A stretch of DNA of 64,000 bases, taken from NCBI RefSeq assembly GCF_902498845.1, contig NZ_CABVLM010000015.1:1-64000 (forward strand), read 5' to 3'. This document shows, one piece after another, positions 1 to 6,398 of this stretch; within the stretch, counting starts at the first letter, position 1; each line of letters starts with the position of its first letter. The DNA comes from Pseudoalteromonas rhizosphaerae. GTDB lineage: Bacteria > Pseudomonadota > Gammaproteobacteria > Enterobacterales > Alteromonadaceae. The notes below the pieces were generated by a model. It was not told the origin of the DNA and did not search any database. It worked only from the letters and a program-made list of their open reading frames with translations. Both the position numbers and the translations under genes were made by a program.

Positions 1-2
1 CT

Positions 3-161
3 ATGCCAAAAGTGCTCCTGACTTTGAATATAGAAGAGGCACAATGGCTTGAATCAATTCAACGTTTTAGGCAGCAGTACTCAAATTTTGCAGGCAGCAA
101 ACAACGGTTAAAGCAGCAAGCCGCCAGTAATGATGTAAAATGGTACAAAGGCACAGGCTGA
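3..161 (+). CDS. Small unknown protein, possibly the 3' end of a longer gene
   Basis: An open frame from an ATG at position 3 to a TGA gives 52 residues. It is rich in Gln, Arg and Ser, ends in DVKWYKGTG, and has no family I recognise. The window starts two bases before the ATG, so neither the ribosome-binding site nor an upstream extension can be judged, and it may be a C-terminal piece. The last 16 codons lie inside the first copy of a 255-bp tandem duplication, so the same 3' end recurs at 369-417. It sits at the left edge of the presumed cassette array. Confidence 0.4.
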   Translation: MPKVLLTLNIEEAQWLESIQRFRQQYSNFAGSKQRLKQQAASNDVKWYKGTG

Positions 162-619
162 ACAGTTGCATCATTATTAGGTTGTTTTAAAAATACACTA
201 TTGAACAAAGTGACGGCCTAGCTTCGCCTAAAATTCTTTCCAAGCACCTCAATTCTAAGCTCTGTAACTAACACTAATAGTGTGCAAAAAATAATGATAC
301 GGTTACCTATGACGGGAGAGGTGCTAAATTCTCTGACACAAAATATGTGTTTGTCCTTTTTATTGCAGGCAGCAAGCCGCCAGTAATGATGTAAAATGGT
401 ACAAAGGCACAGGCTGAATAGTTGCATCATTATTAGGTTGTTTTAAAAATACACTATTGAACAAAGTGACGGCCTAGCTTCGCCTCAAATTCTTTCCAAG
501 CACCCCAATTCTAAGCTCTGTAACTAACACTAACAGTGTGCAAAAAATAATTATACTATACATACCCACGAGAGGGGTGCTAAATTGTCCTGACAAAATA
601 TGTGTATGTCCTTTTTATT
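113..619. repeat. Tandem duplication, two copies of about 255 bp
   Basis: Copy 1 runs from 113 to 364 and copy 2 from 369 to 619, nearly identical apart from point changes and small indels. Each copy contains the 3' end of the preceding small gene and about 200 bp of non-coding DNA. Each copy can fold: AGCACCTC (243-250) pairs with GAGGTGCT (318-325) in copy 1, and AGCACCCC (499-506) with GGGGTGCT (574-581) in copy 2. An inner hairpin ACACT-AAY-AGTGT is at 271-283 and 527-539. The outer stem differs by a compensated base pair, which suggests the fold is maintained. Confidence 0.85.
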
Positions 620-792
620 GAGAAAAGCTGCAAAACACGATGCATTAATAAAGGTAAGCTGCTACCTCTCCAAATAAGCCACTTAAACACCTGTCATACA
701 TTCCAAAACGCCCATTAAAGCAACAGTAAATCCTCTTTTTATATTTCACGTAAAATCGAAGTAACCGATTGAATCAAAATAGGAACTCGGCT
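620..792. other. Non-coding stretch, no gene seen
   Basis: AT-rich sequence between the tandem duplication and the 55-bp dispersed repeat. I see no convincing reading frame, RNA gene or terminator in it. Confidence 0.5.
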
Positions 793-847
793 ATGGTTAA
801 TACATCAATAAAAATAAATTAAAAACGAGTTATTCTACAGCCTCGTT
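793..847 (+). repeat. Dispersed repeat of about 55 bp, copy A
   Basis: This stretch is nearly identical to 9037-9090. Both copies share the core ATCAATAAAAATAAATTAAA and end in a small hairpin. Here the arms are AACGAG (824-829) and CTCGTT (842-847); in the other copy they are ATGAG and CTCAT, a compensated pair change. Both copies lie just upstream of a small gene of unknown function. The hairpin is followed by GTTAGGG, which resembles an integron core site, but no partner arm is clear. The nature of the element is unknown. Confidence 0.7.
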
Positions 848-855
848 AGGGATAC

Positions 856-1416
856 ATGATAAAGATTGCACTCAACGTTACCATTTCACTTTACTTTCTT
901 GTGTGGCTTTTCATATTTTCCACCGGAGGAGGAACCTATTCTGATTCTAATAAGGAAAGTATCGAGCAGAGTATTCGCTATTATCATAGTATTCGTGATG
1001 ATTTAAACTTAATGGTAAATTACGTAAACGAATTTAAAGCTGATAAAGCTTTATTTCCTAGCGAATCAGAGCTAATTGGTTGGGTAGAAGCAAACCAACA
1101 AATTGAGAACTATGTGAAAAATTTTCACATAGAGTTCTTTCTGGGTGATTACCCATCTCATGTAGTAGATGAGCTTGGATTTCCAGATGAAAATTCATAT
1201 GTTATTTCGTTGTGGACTGGAGATCAGCATTTATACTATGCATCATGGCTAGAATTAAACAGCGCAGATGTCTCAGTGGAAGAATTTGGTATTGCTCGCT
1301 CAAATTCAGGTATACACGTTTTATTTTCTTTATTGTTGCTTCTTGTACTTAATCTATATATACGCAAAACAGAGAAAAGTATGCCATACAAGAGAATAAA
1401 TAGTGATTCTCTTTAG
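856..1416 (+). CDS. Unknown membrane protein of a putative gene cassette
   Basis: The 186-residue product has a hydrophobic segment near residues 5-22 and a second near 152-168, leaving about 125 hydrophilic residues between them, probably on one face of the inner membrane. The C-terminal tail is basic. I recognise no family. The ATG at 856 sits close to the upstream repeat with only a weak AGGG as ribosome-binding site, as is common for integron cassettes. The stop codon is followed within 20 bases by an attC-like hairpin. It is probably a cassette-borne orphan gene. Confidence 0.6.
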   Translation: MIKIALNVTISLYFLVWLFIFSTGGGTYSDSNKESIEQSIRYYHSIRDDLNLMVNYVNEFKADKALFPSESELIGWVEANQQIENYVKNFHIEFFLGDYPSHVVDELGFPDENSYVISLWTGDQHLYYASWLELNSADVSVEEFGIARSNSGIHVLFSLLLLLVLNLYIRKTEKSMPYKRINSDSL

Positions 1417-1433
1417 TTTGTCATTTTTAGTTG

Positions 1434-1487
1434 CAAACAGCGCAATAAAACTGCCAAACTAGCTCACACATTATTCAGGCGTTTAGT
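1434..1487 (+). other. attC-like site a
   Basis: An imperfect inverted repeat follows the stop of the preceding gene. AAAC (1435-1438) and AATAA (1444-1448) on the left pair with TTATT (1471-1475) and GTTT (1481-1484) on the right, with an unpaired 5-nt bulge on each side. Terminal AAC and GTT cores with bulged arms are the hallmark of folded attC sites. It is short (about 54 bp), so the call is tentative. Confidence 0.4.
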
Positions 1488-1497
1488 GCTAAAAAAT

Positions 1498-1914
1498 ATG
1501 AGTGCTATCGAATATACAAATGATGGATTCAGGCTGTCTCTTGAGCCACTAGAGATTGAGGGGCGAACTAGTTCTATTGCATTTTCTATTGAAATAGAAC
1601 TTAAAACCAAACCGGATGACAACCCTCTTTCCCAAAGCATGAAATTTAACTATCCTCATGTCTGGATTGAAACGGATGAACTTGATCGGTTTGAGAAAGA
1701 ATTAAGTCAGATTCAAGAAGCAACACTTAGAGATATGAGTGATTATGTCTTATTTGCAGTACGTGGGTCGGATGCATCCACAGAATTAGAAATAAATCCT
1801 AGAGATGAGCGCATGTCGTCAAGCGCAGCAAATATCAACTCCATATTGTTGTTGGCTCCACGGGTCAAGAAGGGGCTGGCTAATACATTTAAAGAGTATC
1901 CCAAATGGTGGTGA
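1498..1914 (+). CDS. Unknown 138-residue protein of a putative gene cassette
   Basis: The product is acidic, soluble-looking and has no signal peptide or membrane segment. It has alternating charged and hydrophobic stretches in its first 60 residues (EIEGRTSSIAFSIEIELK) typical of beta strands, then a helical middle. I recognise no family. The start is set at the ATG of MSAIEYTND; an in-frame GTG at 1486 lies inside the attC-like core and is less likely. It is flanked on both sides by attC-like sites, which supports a single-gene cassette. Confidence 0.6.
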   Translation: MSAIEYTNDGFRLSLEPLEIEGRTSSIAFSIEIELKTKPDDNPLSQSMKFNYPHVWIETDELDRFEKELSQIQEATLRDMSDYVLFAVRGSDASTELEINPRDERMSSSAANINSILLLAPRVKKGLANTFKEYPKWW

Positions 1915-1931
1915 AAGCACTTATCAAAAGG

Positions 1932-2033
1932 CTGCACCTGACATTTTTTGCTACGCTCAATTGTGTATGTCGCGTAGCTCAATTTTACACAATTGCTCAA
2001 CGCTAAAACTGCAGGTGAGCTTGGCGTTAGCAC
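1932..2033 (+). other. attC-like site b
   Basis: CACCTG (1935-1940) and CAGGTG (2012-2017) form the outer arms, and the right end carries the core GTTAGCA at 2026. Inside are two interleaved inverted repeats: GCTACGC (1950-1956) with GCGTAGC (1972-1978), and AATTGTGTA (1959-1967) with TACACAATT (1986-1994). The long imperfect palindrome about 100 bp in length, directly after a stop codon, fits a long attC site. The left AAC core is degenerate. Confidence 0.45.
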
Positions 2034-2047
2034 TCAAGGATAGAACT

Positions 2048-2428
2048 GTGAATTTTTTAAGCTTGGATTCCATTATTGATACCTCACTCAACGATGATTT
2101 GTATCTACGAGATGGTTCCTGGAAAATTGTTAAAGGCTTAAATTCAGAAACTGAACAATGGTTAGATTTAGCTGCATTTACAAAAGTATTTACTGACACT
2201 CCTGAATTTAAAAATGCTGAATCAGTTTGGGCTTTCGAGATTTTCGAGCGGATTTATCATAAGTTAGGAGAACCCAAGCGTTTGAGTGATTCTTTCCAAT
2301 TCACTATTGAGTCATTTTTTGAATTTCAGAAATCTACAGAAATACTAGAGTTGTATCTTGTCCCTCAAAATTTAACTTGGGTTTTTTATGCCAATAGAGA
2401 TAATTGGAAATATGCAATTAAGTGCTAA
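2048..2428 (+). CDS. Unknown 126-residue protein of a putative gene cassette
   Basis: The start is placed at the GTG 15 bases after the upstream attC-like core, because in-frame sequence before it overlaps the preceding gene and the hairpin. The product is acidic and rich in aromatic residues (Trp and Phe in WKIVKGL, ESVWAFEIFERIY, NLTWVFYANRDNW), soluble, with no signal peptide. Size and composition resemble small immunity-type or SMI1-like proteins, but I cannot place it in a family. Its TAA overlaps the AAC core of the next attC-like site, an arrangement often seen in integron cassettes. Confidence 0.6.
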   Translation: MNFLSLDSIIDTSLNDDLYLRDGSWKIVKGLNSETEQWLDLAAFTKVFTDTPEFKNAESVWAFEIFERIYHKLGEPKRLSDSFQFTIESFFEFQKSTEILELYLVPQNLTWVFYANRDNWKYAIKC

Positions 2429-2500
2429 CAAAAATATCATGGTGGGAATTTTACTCGCTGAAAAAGCGCTCCTAAAATCCCCATATGTTAAACGTTATGT
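2423..2500 (+). other. attC-like site c (best of the four)
   Basis: The left core TGCTAAC (2423-2429) contains the TAA stop of the preceding gene, and the right core is GTTATGT (2494-2500). Internal arms GGGAATTTTA (2444-2453) and TAAAATCCC (2473-2481) pair with one mismatch. A small tip hairpin, CGCT/AGCG, is at 2456-2468. Cores, arms, length of 78 bp and position directly after a stop codon all fit an attC recombination site of a chromosomal integron. Confidence 0.6.
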
Positions 2501-2513
2501 GCCTAGGTTGAGT

Positions 2514-2948
2514 ATGAGAGTATTTATAGTTGTTTTTGCTGCGATGATATCCAGTTTTGCTCACTCAAACTCTGAGTTAGATGCCGAAAATGAGGGAGAG
2601 GCAGTTGGAATAATATATGGCTACTTTAAAAAAGTAGATGTTATAAAGTTCATGTGCGAACGGAAAGCACCTGAAAAAGGAGCGCTACTTTCAGAAGCTA
2701 TTGATAAATGGAAGACTCGAAATAGTTCTGTGGTTGCTAATTTAACTGACGGGCTAGATAGAACTCCAATAGATATGCGTGAACAGCTATTTGAAATGGC
2801 AAAGCAAGTTTCAAGAAATAAGATCATTCTATTTAACAAAATGAGTCAGTCCGAAAAAGAAAATACTTGTGCCTCATTAGCTGAACATTTGAATTCTGAT
2901 TCTTACAAAAATGAGTACCCAATTGCCTATAAGCTCATGAGTGAATAG
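2514..2948 (+). CDS. Unknown exported protein of a putative gene cassette
   Basis: The start is set at the ATG of MRVFIVVFAAMISSFAHSNS, 13 bases after the upstream attC-like core, because it begins a clear signal peptide with probable cleavage after SFAHS or nearby. The mature part of about 125 residues is helical and charged, with two Cys (in KFMCERKA and ENTCASLAE) that could form a periplasmic disulfide. I recognise no family. In-frame codons upstream of this ATG run through the attC-like hairpin and are unlikely to be translated. Confidence 0.6.
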   Translation: MRVFIVVFAAMISSFAHSNSELDAENEGEAVGIIYGYFKKVDVIKFMCERKAPEKGALLSEAIDKWKTRNSSVVANLTDGLDRTPIDMREQLFEMAKQVSRNKIILFNKMSQSEKENTCASLAEHLNSDSYKNEYPIAYKLMSE

Positions 2949-2950
2949 GT

Positions 2951-3020
2951 ACATAACAAGCTCCTTAAACATCGCGGCCTGCGGCCGCTGGACTCGCAAT
3001 AAGTTGCTCGCCGTTTAGGC
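2951..3020 (+). other. attC-like site d, last of the array
   Basis: This directly follows the stop of the exported protein. The left end is ACATAAC and the right end GTTTAGGC. CCTTAAAC near 2962 pairs approximately with GTTTAGG at 3013, and the centre is a GC-rich hairpin, GCGGCC-TGC-GGCCGC. No further small gene of cassette type follows, so this may be the distal end of the array. Confidence 0.35.
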
Positions 3021-3277
3021 GTGCGTTCAGGCTGTAGAATTACTCATTTAGGAACTGGTTCTACACAATTAACTTGATTTTTTTTTAACCTTTAATTGAG
3101 TTGGTTACTGTGATCTGATAGATATTATTCACCCACGGTAAATTGTTATGGCTCTTTCGTTGGGTAAGGAGTTAAGCCTGACTTATCCTGCCAAAATAAA
3201 TTCATTCCAATCAATTATGCTGAATAATTTTAGCCTTGCTAATTTATCATCAACCTCCATATCTATAAAACCGTAAG
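3021..3277. other. Intergenic region upstream of the UvrA paralogue
   Basis: About 255 bp with a T-rich tract near 3080 and no reading frame of note. The promoter of the downstream gene must lie here, but I see no convincing pair of boxes. AAGGTGG at 3276-3282 is a good ribosome-binding site for the ATG at 3289. Confidence 0.4.
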
Positions 3278-5842
3278 GTGGTTTTTTTATGCCAACACGC
3301 TACAAAAAAGGAGATAACAATCTTTCGACAAAAAAACAAACCTAGTCATACTGAGCCTGATGAATGTATCCAAGTCAGAGGTGCGCGGGTTCACAACTTA
3401 AAAAACATCGATGTTGATTTGCCCCGTAATGCCTTGGTGGTTTTTACTGGTATTTCTGGCTCAGGAAAGTCGTCATTGGCCTTTGGCACTTTGTTTGCGG
3501 AATCTCAGCGTCGTTACCTAGATTCTGTTTCGCCTTATGCCCGTCGCTTGATTGATCAAGTAGAGGAGCCAGATGTTGATTCAATCGAAGGGTTACCGCC
3601 AGCAGTAGCACTGCAACAGCAGCGAGGAACTCCATCGGTGCGTTCATCTGTTGGTAGTGTTACCACGATTTCTAATGGCTTGCGCATGCTTTATTCCCGT
3701 GCAGGGCAATATCTAACAGGTCAAAATATACTTTACGCTGACGCCTTCTCGCCTAATACTCCAGAGGGCGCTTGTGAGCGATGCCATGGTATAGGTCGTG
3801 TATTTGAAGTGACAGAGAAGTCGTTGGTACCAGATGACAGCAAGACCATTAGGGAACGCGCTATCGCGGCATGGCCACCAGCATGGCAAGGGCAAAATTT
3901 ATTGCGTATTTTGATTGCATTGGGCCATGAAGTTGATACTCCCTGGAAAAAATTGCCGCAAAAAACGCGGGATTGGATCTTGTTTACCGATGAAACCCCT
4001 GAAGTGCCGGTTTATCGAGACTACAATATTAGCCAAATACGAGAAGCAATTGATAAAGGGGAAAAGCCCAATTACATGGGGACCTATACAAGCGCTAAGC
4101 GTTTTATTTTGCAGTCATTTGCTACTACGCAAAGCCCGCGCACCAAAAAGCGGGTGTCGCAGTTTATGCAAATTTCTCAATGCCCCGAATGTCAGGGAAA
4201 AAAACTCAAACAAGCGTCACTGTCGGTTAAATTTGCTGGACTTGATATTGGTGAATTGTCGCAATTGACGCTGACTGAGTTGGCGTTGCGGTTAAAGGAT
4301 ACTGCTAATAGCAAGCCCGACGATAACACCGCTAATCGAGAAAAAGCCATCGTCGCACAGCGTATTGCCAGCGATATTCTTACTCGTGTTGAAGCGCTTA
4401 CTCGACTTGGTTTGGGTTATTTGTCGCTTGAACGTGGTACGCCCACGTTATCTCCGGGCGAACTACAGCGCCTGCGCCTTGCAACGCAGATCCGCTCTCA
4501 ATTATTTGGTGTCGTTTACGTATTAGACGAACCCTCAGCCGGTCTGCATCCCGCTGATACTCAAGCATTGCTAGGTGCCTTAGATGAATTAATCGCAGCG
4601 GGTAATTCAGTATTTGTGGTAGAGCATGATGTTAGCGTTATTCGCCATGCAGATTGGATTGTTGATGTAGGTCCCGATGCTGGAATCCATGGCGGAGAAA
4701 TTATTTACAGTGGTCCGCTTGAGGGCTTGCGCGAGGTAACCGAGTCTTACACTGGTCGATTTGTGTTTAATAAAGATAACAGTGCAGCACATAGGCCAAG
4801 ACAGCCGAATGCTTGGCTCAAATTAGTTCAGGTTAAGCGAAACAACTTGAAGAATATCGACATTGAGTTTCCGCTAGGGCTTATGACTAGCGTTACCGGT
4901 GTCTCGGGTTCGGGAAAATCGAGTTTAGTCAGTCAGGCGCTGGTGGAGCTTGTGTCTGATGCCCTTGGTCAGCAAAATACCGTCGAGGCACCCAATGATG
5001 AGACTGATTTACTTGAGGAAGAATTAGAAATCGCCACCAGCGGTAAAATTGTTGATGGCATACAGCACATCCGACGTTTAGTGACCGTGGATCAGAAAGC
5101 TATTGGCCGAACACCACGCTCAAACCTTGCCACTTACACCGGTTTGTTTGACCACGTACGTAAGCTATTCGCCGCCACACCCAAAGCAAAAGCGAGGCAC
5201 TACAACGCAGGGCGCTTTTCGTTTAATGTAGCAAAGGGGCGTTGTTCGAATTGTGAAGGCGTAGGATTTGTGAGTGTCGAATTGTTGTTTTTGCCTAGTG
5301 TTTATTCGCCTTGTCAGGTATGCCAAGGGCAGCGTTACAATGACGAAACGCTCGATATTACTTATCGAGATAAAAATATCGCTGAAGTGCTTAATTTAAC
5401 CGTTGAAACTGCCCGTGAATTTTTTATGGATGAGCCTTTAATAGCGCGCGCTTTGGATGCCTTGTTGCAAGTGGGGCTCGGCTACTTAAGGCTTGGTCAG
5501 CCTGCTACCGAATTATCGGGCGGTGAAGCGCAACGGATAAAATTAGCTACTGAGTTGCAACGAGCGCAACGCGGTGACACTTTATATATTCTCGATGAAC
5601 CCACTAATGGCCTTCATCCCGCAGATGTCGCTATGTTGATGTTGCAATTAAATGGTCTGGTAGACGCAGGTAACACCGTAATCATGGTTGAACACGATAT
5701 GCAGGTCGCGAGCCGTAGTGACTGGGTCATTGATATTGGTCCTGGTGCGGGCGATGAAGGTGGGAGTATTGTTGCTCAAGGACCACCGGCCAATGTCGCT
5801 AAGTCAAAGGCCAGCCAAACAGCACCCTTTCTGTCGCCTTAG
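3278..5842 (+). CDS. UvrA-like ABC ATPase (class II UvrA paralogue)
   Basis: This 854-residue tandem ABC ATPase of the UvrA family has Walker A motifs GISGSGKSS (residues 58-66) and GVSGSGKSS (about 540). ABC signatures LSPGELQR (about 391) and LSGGEAQR (about 745) and several CxxC zinc modules (CERCHG, CPECQG, CSNCEG, CQVCQG) are present. It is shorter than housekeeping UvrA (about 940), as is usual for UvrA2-type paralogues that lack the UvrB-binding insert. Such proteins are linked to DNA damage or drug tolerance; the role here is not shown. The start is uncertain: the GTG at 3278 keeps the frame, but the best Shine-Dalgarno serves an out-of-frame ATG at 3289. Confidence 0.9.
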   Translation: MVFLCQHATKKEITIFRQKNKPSHTEPDECIQVRGARVHNLKNIDVDLPRNALVVFTGISGSGKSSLAFGTLFAESQRRYLDSVSPYARRLIDQVEEPDVDSIEGLPPAVALQQQRGTPSVRSSVGSVTTISNGLRMLYSRAGQYLTGQNILYADAFSPNTPEGACERCHGIGRVFEVTEKSLVPDDSKTIRERAIAAWPPAWQGQNLLRILIALGHEVDTPWKKLPQKTRDWILFTDETPEVPVYRDYNISQIREAIDKGEKPNYMGTYTSAKRFILQSFATTQSPRTKKRVSQFMQISQCPECQGKKLKQASLSVKFAGLDIGELSQLTLTELALRLKDTANSKPDDNTANREKAIVAQRIASDILTRVEALTRLGLGYLSLERGTPTLSPGELQRLRLATQIRSQLFGVVYVLDEPSAGLHPADTQALLGALDELIAAGNSVFVVEHDVSVIRHADWIVDVGPDAGIHGGEIIYSGPLEGLREVTESYTGRFVFNKDNSAAHRPRQPNAWLKLVQVKRNNLKNIDIEFPLGLMTSVTGVSGSGKSSLVSQALVELVSDALGQQNTVEAPNDETDLLEEELEIATSGKIVDGIQHIRRLVTVDQKAIGRTPRSNLATYTGLFDHVRKLFAATPKAKARHYNAGRFSFNVAKGRCSNCEGVGFVSVELLFLPSVYSPCQVCQGQRYNDETLDITYRDKNIAEVLNLTVETAREFFMDEPLIARALDALLQVGLGYLRLGQPATELSGGEAQRIKLATELQRAQRGDTLYILDEPTNGLHPADVAMLMLQLNGLVDAGNTVIMVEHDMQVASRSDWVIDIGPGAGDEGGSIVAQGPPANVAKSKASQTAPFLSP

Positions 5843-5860
5843 CATTAGCCTGACTTTAGG

Positions 5861-6249
5861 TTATCGACGTTTTTCTTTACTTAAGTTGGTGATTAATTGC
5901 GATGTTGCGCTGCCCCGTATACCACCATAGTAGGCATGGTGTTTTCGGGGGGCGCTGGACGCGACAGCAAAGTGGGTATTATCAGTCAAAATACCATGGT
6001 TGGGGTTAAAACCTAACCAACCTGTACCAGGTAAAAAACCTCTGCCAAGCGTGCAGTTCATCGAAGGGGTTTCCATATCAAAATAGAAATAGCCGCTGAC
6101 AAAACGCACGGCAATGCCAAAATGGCGCAGCAGATTAATTTGCATCTAAGACAATTCACTACAAGATCCTTTGTTAATTTTAAAGGTTTCATTAGCGGGT
6201 AATGGTGGGCTATCTTCGCGATATTCAATACTAAAATCTTGGTGTATCT
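5861..6249 (-). pseudogene. Decayed transglutaminase-like protein gene
   Basis: Read on the minus strand, the sequence encodes a recognisable C-terminal half of a transglutaminase-like (cysteine protease fold) protein. FSIEYREDSPPLPANETF and INKGSCSELS are followed by an in-frame amber stop at 6146-6148, then INLLRHFGIAVRFVSGY, FLPGTGWLGFNPNHGI and TDNTHFAVASSAP. GSC would hold the catalytic Cys. The segment that should carry the HAW catalytic His is shortened (between FYFDMETPS and GFLPGTG). With an internal stop, a missing N-terminal half and no His motif, it cannot be functional. The family call is from memory of the conserved motifs. Confidence 0.75.
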
Positions 6250-6398
6250 AGGTGATATAGAGCTGAACGTCTCACTAAAAATCAGTGATATCTACTCAAA
6301 AAAGCTTCTATACTAGTACAAAAGCTTTTCTGATTAAGATAAATTGAATCGACCTAAGCTGAAAATTCGATAAAGGTTTATCAAGCAAGATTTAATCA

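Noticed and set aside
218-430. 70-codon open frame on the minus strand in the tandem duplication
   Set aside because: It crosses the repeat boundary, has no ribosome-binding site, and its translation is not protein-like; it is a chance frame.
3289-3345. 18-codon leader peptide before the UvrA paralogue
   Set aside because: Although it has a good ribosome-binding site, a frameshift within the A run explains it at least as well; it is reported as a start ambiguity instead.
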